Origin: Deltaproteobacteria bacterium
GTDB taxonomy: Bacteria; Desulfobacterota; Desulfobacteria; Desulfobacterales; SG8-13
Length of the DNA: 6,012 nt
Reading direction: 5' to 3'
Assembly (NCBI GenBank): GCA_030670715.1
Contig: DAOVBC010000157.1
Location: 1-6,012 of the forward strand
Shown here: positions 1 through 5,308 of the stretch, in pieces
Layout: each line of letters begins with the position of its first letter
Position numbering within the stretch: position 1 is the first letter of the stretch
Notes under the pieces: model-generated
Told to the model about the DNA's origin: nothing
Databases searched by the model: none
What the model saw: the letters and a program-made list of their open reading frames with translations, nothing else
Made by a program: the position numbers and the translations under genes

Positions 1-337
1 AGGAATGTGTAGTCTTCTGCTATAAGGTCATAGAATTAAAAAAATGCGGTATTGTAACTCCATACCGCACTTTTCAATTTTTAACAGACTACAATATGTA
101 GTGGTCATATGTATTTTCTAAATACCTTGAATATCTCTTCATAAAATAGATTTTTAACATCCCTTATAATCACAGATAGCCATACATCTGCACAATTTGT
201 TAATTGTCAGATCTATCGAATCCGCTCTTTAATAGTTGAATGATTAATTACCGGTTAAAGCACATCAACTTTCCCGCGAGCTTTTTGGATCATCTCTTAA
301 TGTATGGGTTGTCCCCAAACAAGTGGAGACGCCCACT
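1..337. other. AT-rich intergenic region without a supported gene
   Basis: I find no reading frame with a ribosome site and protein-like composition on either strand here, and no tRNA-like fold. What it holds is a terminator hairpin at its left end (listed separately), a short inverted repeat ACTACA/TGTAGT around 88-102, another ACAATT/AATTGT around 192-207, and a small stem (321-338) directly after the stop codon of the LOG-family gene. The copies of GGTCATA at 26-32 and 103-109 are too short to mean much. It is probably the 3' flank of the LOG gene; an unannotated small RNA cannot be excluded from sequence alone. Confidence 0.5.
38..83. terminator. Bidirectional Rho-independent terminator
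   Basis: A perfect 8-bp stem, TGCGGTAT (45-52) with ATACCGCA (62-69), closes a 9-nt loop. On the minus strand the stem is followed immediately by seven T (complement of the A run 38-44), the classic form, so it can end transcripts coming leftward from the LOG-family gene about 270 nt upstream. On the plus strand it is followed by CTTTTCAATTTTT (70-82), so it can also stop a rightward transcript entering from outside the window. The stem and tracts are seen directly; which gene it serves is inferred. Confidence 0.75.
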
Positions 338-1372
338 TTAACAATCGTTGATGGCGTCAATCAACTCCCTTAACCGGCCGAAATCCCCCTGGTTAAAGTC
401 CATGACAATTCTCGGCAGATGGGCGATTTCAGGTTCATCGCTTTCTTCGGGCAGGGCCCCCGAAAGGAACATGTCGCCTTTCGGTACCACTATATCCGCA
501 TACTTTTTTTTCAATGCTCTAAATTTTTCAGGCGTAATGGCCGAATTCAGCCGGATGACCAGGCGGCCATTGACATAGCGCAGACTGTGGTAGCGGTAAT
601 AGAAATGGTTAATTTTATCGATTGCCGCGTCGGTGGAATCCGCACACTCAAACAGATTAAAGTCTGTTTCGCTGATGAACCCACTCTTTAACAGTTCGTT
701 TTCAAAAAACGCCAGGCAGTGCGACCAGTATTTCCCGCCCGGTTCATCAATGAGGATCAGCGGCAGTGAGTAGCGCTTGCCGGTCTGGATGAGTGTAATG
801 GCTTCCATGGCTTCGTCAAGCGTTCCGAAACCGCCCGGAAATAATGCTAAAGCGTGCGCTTCTTTCAAGAAGGCGACTTTGCGGTTAAAGAAGTATTTAT
901 ATATAATATAGCGGGGATTGCCGTCGAAAACCGGATTCGGTTTTTGCTCAAAGGGAAGCCGGATGTTGACCCCGAATGAGTGTTCGGGCCCCGCGCCTTC
1001 ATTTACCGCCTGCATAATCCCCGGTCCCCCACCGGTGATGACCATATAACCCGCCGTAACCAGTTTCCGACCAAAATCGCATGCCATTGCATACATCGGT
1101 TCATCCGGTTTTGTTCTGGCTGAGCCGAACACGGTCACCTTTTTTACTTCACGATACGGACCAAACACTTTGGATGTAAAACGCATTTCCTTTAAAGAGG
1201 TATTCATTAATTTTAGGTCGGCTTTCCGATCGTCCTCCTGGCCGGCTTTCAAGGAAGCCAGAATCAACTCACGGACAATTTCCGGGCGTTGGACACCTCC
1301 TACAAGTTCCATCAACTGTTCGATGGCTTCATCCACCGGGCCGTTGGTACGGGTAAAGTGAAGATCCAGCAT
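338..1372 (-). CDS. LOG-family (TIGR00730) Rossmann-fold protein
   Basis: This 344-residue protein belongs to the LOG / 'lysine decarboxylase-like' family. It shows a Rossmann start VTVFGSAR (about 79-86) and both family signatures, GGGPGIM (114-120) and PGGFGTLDE (179-187). In the family these form the nucleotide-binding and catalytic site of cytokinin riboside 5'-monophosphate phosphoribohydrolases and related nucleotide hydrolases; the old 'lysine decarboxylase' label is wrong. About 75 residues precede the core and about 100 follow it, including YHSLRYVNGRLVIRL (261-275) and a conserved-looking end around ALPEESDEPEIAHLP. This fits the long bacterial subgroup rather than the short ~190-residue LOG enzymes. 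No signal peptide or membrane segment is visible, so it should be cytosolic. I chose the ATG at 1370-1372 because AGGGAG lies 7 nt upstream. The open frame continues to a GTG at 1483, but that part reads through an intergenic repeat, and the ATG at 1406-1408 has no ribosome site. The gene appears to stand alone, divergent from gdhA. The family is certain; the substrate is not known. Confidence 0.9.
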   Translation of the reverse strand: MLDLHFTRTNGPVDEAIEQLMELVGGVQRPEIVRELILASLKAGQEDDRKADLKLMNTSLKEMRFTSKVFGPYREVKKVTVFGSARTKPDEPMYAMACDFGRKLVTAGYMVITGGGPGIMQAVNEGAGPEHSFGVNIRLPFEQKPNPVFDGNPRYIIYKYFFNRKVAFLKEAHALALFPGGFGTLDEAMEAITLIQTGKRYSLPLILIDEPGGKYWSHCLAFFENELLKSGFISETDFNLFECADSTDAAIDKINHFYYRYHSLRYVNGRLVIRLNSAITPEKFRALKKKYADIVVPKGDMFLSGALPEESDEPEIAHLPRIVMDFNQGDFGRLRELIDAINDC

Positions 1373-1379
1373 ATTACTG

Positions 1380-1385
1380 CTCCCT
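1380..1385 (-). promoter_or_regulatory. Ribosome binding site that decides the LOG-family start
   Basis: On the minus strand AGGGAG lies 7 nt before the ATG at 1370-1372. No comparable site precedes the in-frame ATG at 1406-1408 or the GTG at 1481-1483, so this site favours the 344-residue product. A TATAAA about 25 nt upstream of the ATG could be a -10 box, but I see no -35 box at normal spacing. Confidence 0.65.
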
Positions 1386-1432
1386 GTATCGACTTTTTTA
1401 TAAAACATTCGGGTTCTACCAAAAAACGGGGA

Positions 1433-1578
1433 CAGGTAACCGTTCACAGGTTCAGCGTTCAAGGGTTCAGCGGTTAAACCCACAGTTCGGAATCCAGAAC
1501 GCTTAACATTGGATCTTTGAACGGAGAAAACAAAAGTAACCCTGAACGGTGAACCCTGAACCCCTGAACGGTTACCTG
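1433..1578. repeat. Long imperfect hairpin of opposed heptamer arrays (GTTCA / TGAAC type)
   Basis: The left arm (1433-1476) is a run of degenerate 7-8 bp units ending in GTTCA or GGTTA: CCGTTCA, CAGGTTCA, GCGTTCA, AGGGTTCA, GCGGTTA. The right arm (1537-1578) is the mirror run of TGAAC units: TGAACGG, TGAACCC, TGAACCCC, TGAACGG, then TTACCTG. The outer 14 bp match perfectly as an inverted repeat (1433-1446 with 1565-1578). Pairing continues imperfectly inward, through GTTC/GAAC (1485-1488 with 1519-1522) and ATCCA/TGGAT (1492-1496 with 1510-1514), to a 13-nt apical loop. The whole 146 nt can thus fold as one stem-loop. It lies between the divergent LOG-family gene and gdhA, just upstream of the LOG start. 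No T tract follows, so it is not a standard terminator. It may be a dispersed intergenic repeat element; its function is unknown. Confidence 0.8.
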
Positions 1579-1675
1579 AACTTTATCTGCCGCTTTAAAA
1601 TAATTGCTTTCTGCAAACAATCAAGGCGGACGCTGTAATCTGTTTGCCCTGTAGGCGACAATACACTTAACCTGA

Positions 1676-1724
1676 ATATTTTCTATGAAACACCGACCGC
1701 AGGGAGGTGTTCCATAGAAAATAT
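1676..1724. repeat. 19-bp inverted repeat upstream of gdhA
   Basis: Arm 1676-1694 (ATATTTTCTATGAAACACC) pairs with arm 1706-1724 at 18 of 19 positions, around an 11-nt loop GACCGCAGGGA. No T tract follows on either strand, which argues against a plain terminator. It lies about 140 nt before the gdhA start codon, so it may be a two-half-site operator, a leader hairpin in the gdhA mRNA, or a remnant of a small mobile repeat. The repeat is seen directly; its role is open. Confidence 0.75.
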
Positions 1725-1852
1725 ATAAATTTCAATTGATTAGGATCTATTTTTATGCTTGCTTGAAAAATTTTTCAGCTTATCAGTGTTTCATTCATAG
1801 TTGTGTCTGCAAAAGCATGATGGTTCATGATAAAATCGAAAACACATTATCA

Positions 1853-1859
1853 AAGGAGG
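1853..1859 (+). promoter_or_regulatory. Ribosome binding site of gdhA
   Basis: AAGGAGG ends 5 nt before the ATG at 1865. It is a near-perfect anti-16S match and sets the start over the upstream in-frame ATG at 1817, which has no such site. Confidence 0.85.
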
Positions 1860-1864
1860 ACCCT

Positions 1865-3214
1865 ATGGCCAAAACCGTACAATCACGCCTTGACAGGTTC
1901 ATGAATGGCCTTATCCGTCGAAATCCGGGCGAGAGCGAGTTCCATCAGGCAGTTTATGAGGTTGCCGACGACATTATCCCTTTTGTTCATCAGAATCCGA
2001 TTTATCAAGGAGAAATGATCCTCGAACGTCTGACTGAGCCGGATCGCATTATTATATTTCGGGTGGGCTGGGAAGACGATCATGGGAACATCCGGGCAAA
2101 CCGGGGCTATCGCGTGCAGAACAGCAACGCTATCGGGCCATACAAAGGCGGCCTACGTTTTCATCGAGATCTTACGTTGAGTGTGATGAAGTTTCTGGCT
2201 TTTGAACAGACTTTCAAGAACAGCTTGACCGGTCTACCCATGGGCGGTGCCAAAGGCGGGGCCGATTTTAACCCGAAAGATAAATCGGCCCGGGAAGTGA
2301 TGCGTTTCTGCCAATCGTTTATAACCGAGCTTTATCGTCATATCGGGCAGTTCAGCGATGTTCCGGCAGGAGACATCGGCGTCGGCGCGCGGGAAATCAG
2401 CTACATGTTCGGTCAATATAAACGAATTACCAATGAATTTACTGGTGTAATGACCGGAAAAGGCCTGGCTTTCGGTGGAAGCCTTGTGCGTACCGAAGCC
2501 ACCGGCTACGGATGTGTATACATGATGGAGAATATGTTAAACCGAAAGGGAGAAGGCCTAAAGGACAAAACAATCCTGATTTCCGGCTCCGGCAATGTGG
2601 CGCAGTACACCGCCGAAAAAGCGATAGAAATGGGGGGCAAGGTGGTCACGCTGTCGGATTCCGCCGGCTTTATTCATGATCCGGCGGGTATCGATTCCGA
2701 AAAGCTCGAATACGTAAAAGAACTAAAAAATGTCAGGAGAGGCCGTATATTAGAATACGCTGAGAAGTACGGTGTGGAATATTTTCCAGGCAAGCGTCCC
2801 TGGGCGGTTCCATGTGATTTGGCCTTTCCCTGTGCTACCCAGAACGAGATAAGGGGTCCAGATGCCGAAGCTATCGTCCAAAACGGCTGCATGGCCGTGG
2901 CCGAGGGTGCGAATATGCCGACTGATAAAGACGGCTGCACGGTATTTTTAGATGCAAGAATTCTTTACGCGCCCAGTAAAGCGGCTAATGCCGGCGGCGT
3001 GGCTGTATCCGGCCTGGAAATGGCCCAGAACAGCATGCGGCTTTCATGGGATCGGAGTGAGGTGGACAACAGGCTGCGCCGGATCATTGACGATATTCAT
3101 GATAAATGTGTTGAATACGGAAGTGAAGGAGACTATATCAATTACAGAAAAGGCGCCAATATCGCCGGTTTTATTAAGGTGGCCGACGCGATGGTGGGGT
3201 TGGGGATCATGTAA
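1865..3214 (+). CDS. gdhA: Glutamate dehydrogenase, NADP-type
   Basis: This gene encodes a 449-residue cytosolic enzyme for reductive amination of 2-oxoglutarate with ammonia to glutamate, and the reverse. The length matches the hexameric small-subunit class (E. coli GdhA has 447). Substrate-site motifs are intact: PYKGGLRFH (92-100, Lys94), FKNSLTG with Lys118, and GLPMGGAKGG (123-132) with the catalytic Lys130. AGDIGVG (168-174) carries the catalytic Asp170. The second domain has the dinucleotide loop GSGNVA (241-246) and the stretch SDSAGF (264-269). An SDS sequence at this place is usual in NADPH-preferring members, so an assimilatory role is likely; the cofactor choice is inferred. ANAGGVAVSGLEMAQNS (374-390) is the conserved C-terminal signature. 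The start is fixed by AAGGAGG 5 nt upstream. A small unknown gene follows after 126 nt with no terminator between, so the two may share a transcript. No truncation or frameshift is seen. Confidence 0.97.
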   Translation: MAKTVQSRLDRFMNGLIRRNPGESEFHQAVYEVADDIIPFVHQNPIYQGEMILERLTEPDRIIIFRVGWEDDHGNIRANRGYRVQNSNAIGPYKGGLRFHRDLTLSVMKFLAFEQTFKNSLTGLPMGGAKGGADFNPKDKSAREVMRFCQSFITELYRHIGQFSDVPAGDIGVGAREISYMFGQYKRITNEFTGVMTGKGLAFGGSLVRTEATGYGCVYMMENMLNRKGEGLKDKTILISGSGNVAQYTAEKAIEMGGKVVTLSDSAGFIHDPAGIDSEKLEYVKELKNVRRGRILEYAEKYGVEYFPGKRPWAVPCDLAFPCATQNEIRGPDAEAIVQNGCMAVAEGANMPTDKDGCTVFLDARILYAPSKAANAGGVAVSGLEMAQNSMRLSWDRSEVDNRLRRIIDDIHDKCVEYGSEGDYINYRKGANIAGFIKVADAMVGLGIM

Positions 3215-3340
3215 AAAAGATTGTCAAATTCGAATAAGGAATTGTGTTAATCAAAAAATTGTGTATTTATAGCAACACGTTTTCCAGGTATTGTTACGCC
3301 AGGCCGCAAAAGTCACTAAGAAAAGAATAAGGAGATCACC

Positions 3341-3655
3341 ATGTGGGAAATAATTGCACAACCGGAAAATTATGGAATCAAAATTCTGGAAGAAGGTATC
3401 AACAACAGCAAAATAGCCTTTACCGGAGATGATCGAAATAACTGGGCTGAAGAAATAGGCACATTTGCATCCAAGTTAAACGGATTGGCCGAAAGGGCAA
3501 AAAGATTTCAACAGCTATTGATCAGCAAGGATGAAATCGTGGCGACCCCGGCATCAATTAAGACGCTGAAAATACAACTGTTTAAAATAAATGATGCATT
3601 CGAGCAGGCCTTGTCTCTGGCCGATAAGCTTGAAACACAAATTGTGAAGAAATAA
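3341..3655 (+). CDS. Small protein of unknown function, mostly helical
   Basis: I do not recognise this 104-residue protein. It is supported as a gene by TAAGGAG ending 6 nt before the ATG, by protein-like composition, and by a terminator just after the stop. The first 30 residues (MWEIIAQPENYGIKILEEG...) look mixed. From about residue 32 on it looks helical: about 35-65 (WAEEIGTFASKLNGLAERAK) and 72-104 (SIKTLKIQLFKINDAFEQAL), with spaced Leu/Ile/Phe that could form a two-helix hairpin or coiled coil. There is no signal peptide, membrane segment, Cys or metal motif. It is rich in charged residues (many Lys and Glu), so a soluble cytosolic protein is likely. It sits 126 nt downstream of gdhA on the same strand and may be co-transcribed; a functional link to glutamate metabolism is only a possibility. 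Confidence 0.75.
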   Translation: MWEIIAQPENYGIKILEEGINNSKIAFTGDDRNNWAEEIGTFASKLNGLAERAKRFQQLLISKDEIVATPASIKTLKIQLFKINDAFEQALSLADKLETQIVKK

Positions 3656-3663
3656 ACCGTAAA

Positions 3664-3703
3664 TAAAAAGGACAGGGAATTTTATCCTGCCCTTATTTTA
3701 TTT
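3664..3703. terminator. Bidirectional terminator between convergent genes
   Basis: AAGGACAGG (3668-3676) pairs with CCTGCCCTT (3686-3694) at 8 of 9 positions around a 9-nt loop. On the plus strand ATTTTATTT follows and ends the gdhA-side transcript, 8 nt after the stop of the small gene. On the minus strand TTTTTATTT follows and ends the lpdA transcript, about 33 nt after its stop. The position between two convergent genes fits a shared terminator. Confidence 0.8.
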
Positions 3704-3736
3704 CGATATCAGGTGAAACGGTAACGGTAAAGACCA

Positions 3737-5161
3737 TCACTTCTTTTTAGGAAGGATATGGGTTGCCGTGCCTGTAAAAATTTCCGCTGCTTCCATTTCC
3801 GTTTCTGACAGGGTCGGGTGGGGATGGATGCTCAGCGCCAGGTCCTGGGCCAGGGCACCCATCTCAACCGCCAGGACCCCTTCGGAAATAAGCCCTTCGG
3901 TGTCCCGACCGGTGATACCGACGCCGAGGATGCGGCCGGTCTCGGGATCGATGACCATTTTGGTCAGTCCTTCCTGGGCATCCATTGTGGTGGCGCGTCC
4001 GGAAAACTTCCATGGAAACCGGTACACTTCCACGGATTTGTTCTGTCGGCGGGCCTGCTCTTCAGTCAGACCGCAATAGGCAATCTGCGGGTCGGTGAAA
4101 ACAACGGCCGGAATTGCCCTGGCATCGAATGCCGACCGTTGCCCGGCTATGACTTCGGCCGCGATTTTGCCCTCATAAGTGGCTTTATGCGCCAGCATAA
4201 AACCGCCGGCGACATCTCCGACGGCCAGGATGCGTTCGTCGGAAGTGCGCTGTTGATCATCGACGATGACAAAACCGCGGCCATCGGTTTTTATCTTTGT
4301 GTTCTCCAGTCCGATGCTTTTTGTATTCGGCTGACGGCCGATGGCCACGAGCACTTTATCGAATTTTTGCCGAGGATTTTCAACATCGCCTTCCAGGGTG
4401 ACCCTGACACCGTTTTCCTGCTCTTCCATCGAAGAAATTCGTGTATTCAAAAAAATGTTCTCAAATGCAGATTCCAGCCGCCGCTGCAGGGGCCTCACCA
4501 GATCGGAATCCACGCCGGGCAGGAGTCGATCTCCCAGCTCAACAACGGTGATCCGGCTGCCCAGTGCGGCGTAGACCGACCCCAGCTCCAGGCCGACATA
4601 TCCCCCGCCCAGCACCAGCAGCGTTTGCGGTATGTCCGCCATTTCCAGAGCACCGGTTGAATTCATGATGCGCCCCCCTTTTTTGAAAGGAACACCCGGA
4701 AAGGGGGTTGGATGAGAACCGGTTGCCAGGATCGCGTGGCGAAATTTAATATGACTCACTTCCGATTCATGCAGCCGCACCCGATCGGTATCCTCGAATA
4801 CCGCCCGGCCTCTTATCAGTTGAACACCCCGCTTGTCACTCAGACTGACCAGTCCGTTGGCCAGTTTATCGATCACCTTACCCTTGTAATTGCGAATGGC
4901 ATTCAGATTAATTTGAGGCGGTCCAAAGGTGACTCCCATGGATCCGGCATGGGCGGCATCATGAATTAATTCGGAAATATAAAGATAGGTCTTGGAAGGA
5001 ATGCAGCCCCGAAACAGGCAGACTCCGCCGGGGCGTTCCGATATATCAACCAGCGTTACGTCAAGCCCGAGGTCGGCCGCCCGAAAAGCTGCTGCATAGC
5101 CGCCCGGTCCACCGCCGATGATCAGGACTTCCGTTTCCTGTGTTAGTTCACCCATTACCAT
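3737..5161 (-). CDS. lpdA: Dihydrolipoamide dehydrogenase (E3)
   Basis: This 474-residue flavoprotein reoxidises dihydrolipoyl groups of 2-oxoacid dehydrogenase complexes (or the glycine cleavage system) and passes electrons to NAD+. In order it has the FAD loop GGGPGGYAAA (16-25), the redox disulfide GGVCLFRGCIPSK with Cys48 and Cys53, ATGSHP (146-151), the NAD loop GGGYVGLELG (185-194), the second FAD motif ILAVGDVAGG (311-320), and the dimerisation domain ending in HPHPTLSE, with the catalytic pair His448/Glu453. Length and order match E. coli Lpd closely. The two residues after Cys-Leu are Phe-Arg, where Asn-Val is usual in E3; the cysteines are intact. AAAAGGAG lies 12 nt before the chosen ATG, rather long but better placed than for the next ATG (Met3). 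The E2 gene lies 147 nt upstream on the same strand, so this is probably the E3 of that complex. A terminator follows it. Confidence 0.96.
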   Translation of the reverse strand: MVMGELTQETEVLIIGGGPGGYAAAFRAADLGLDVTLVDISERPGGVCLFRGCIPSKTYLYISELIHDAAHAGSMGVTFGPPQINLNAIRNYKGKVIDKLANGLVSLSDKRGVQLIRGRAVFEDTDRVRLHESEVSHIKFRHAILATGSHPTPFPGVPFKKGGRIMNSTGALEMADIPQTLLVLGGGYVGLELGSVYAALGSRITVVELGDRLLPGVDSDLVRPLQRRLESAFENIFLNTRISSMEEQENGVRVTLEGDVENPRQKFDKVLVAIGRQPNTKSIGLENTKIKTDGRGFVIVDDQQRTSDERILAVGDVAGGFMLAHKATYEGKIAAEVIAGQRSAFDARAIPAVVFTDPQIAYCGLTEEQARRQNKSVEVYRFPWKFSGRATTMDAQEGLTKMVIDPETGRILGVGITGRDTEGLISEGVLAVEMGALAQDLALSIHPHPTLSETEMEAAEIFTGTATHILPKKK

Positions 5162-5234
5162 AAAGGTAGTAATCTCCTTTTTATCGCTTTGATGAGATAA
5201 TTAGAAAATATAAATGGTGGTTCTTAATAGTTAT

Positions 5235-5307
5235 GGCATAGCGCAAAGCGCATAGGACATGGCGTTGTGTATCTTAACGCTTGGCGCTCTGCGCCATGCG
5301 CTTTGCG
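5235..5307. repeat. Hairpin of opposed heptamer arrays (GCGCAWA type) between E2 and E3 genes
   Basis: The left side reads in 7-bp steps from 5241: GCGCAAA, GCGCATA, GGACATG, GCGTTGT. The right side, read on the minus strand from 5306, gives GCAAAGC, GCATGGC, GCAGAGC, GCCAAGC, the same kind of unit in opposite orientation. The strongest pairing is a perfect 12-bp inverted repeat, CGCAAAGCGCAT (5242-5253) with 5296-5307. An inner stem GCGTT/AACGC (5262-5266 with 5276-5280) closes a 9-nt loop. The right arm begins directly after the E2 stop codon (5309-5311). No T tract follows on the minus strand, so full termination before lpdA is unlikely; transcript processing or attenuation is possible. 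The function is unknown. Confidence 0.8.
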
Positions 5308-5308
5308 A

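Larger units (their letters stand above)
1579..1864 (+). other. gdhA upstream/leader region
   Basis: This is the right-hand part of the divergent spacer. It contains no gene that I can support. The gdhA frame is open upstream to a TTG at 1736 with an in-frame ATG at 1817, but neither has a ribosome site. Visible structure is the 19-bp inverted repeat at 1676-1724 and a perfect 14-bp palindrome TGAAAAATTTTTCA (1764-1777). A gdhA promoter should lie here, but no convincing -35/-10 pair or sigma-54 (GG-N10-GC) box stood out by eye. Confidence 0.45.

Noticed and set aside
321..338. 6-bp stem AAGTGG/CCACTT directly after the LOG-family stop codon.
   Set aside because: It is short and no T tract follows on the minus strand; the better terminator is at 38-83.
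3242..3271. TTGTGT and TTTATA with an 18-nt gap as a promoter for the small gene.
   Set aside because: Both boxes match the consensus poorly in an AT-rich spacer, so it cannot be told from chance.
3285..3320. A stretch (GCCGCAAAAGTCACTAAG) that faintly recalls the CGCAAA...C...CTAAG core of a cyclic di-GMP (GEMM) riboswitch upstream of the small gene.
   Set aside because: The paired arms, the GNRA loop part and the 3' half with its GGGTTGCC-like segment are missing before the start codon, so only a few bases match.
3818..4660. A 280-codon open frame on the plus strand opposite lpdA.
   Set aside because: It is a shadow of the well-supported E3 gene, with no ribosome site and a composition unlike a real protein.
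5162..5200. ATCTC/GAGAT pairing that could hide the lpdA ribosome site.
   Set aside because: Only 5 bp with a 17-nt loop; this is expected by chance.
5235..5253. TGGCATAGCGCAAAGCGCA read as a possible sigma-54 promoter.
   Set aside because: The GG and GC elements are not at the required spacing, and the bases are explained by the heptamer array.
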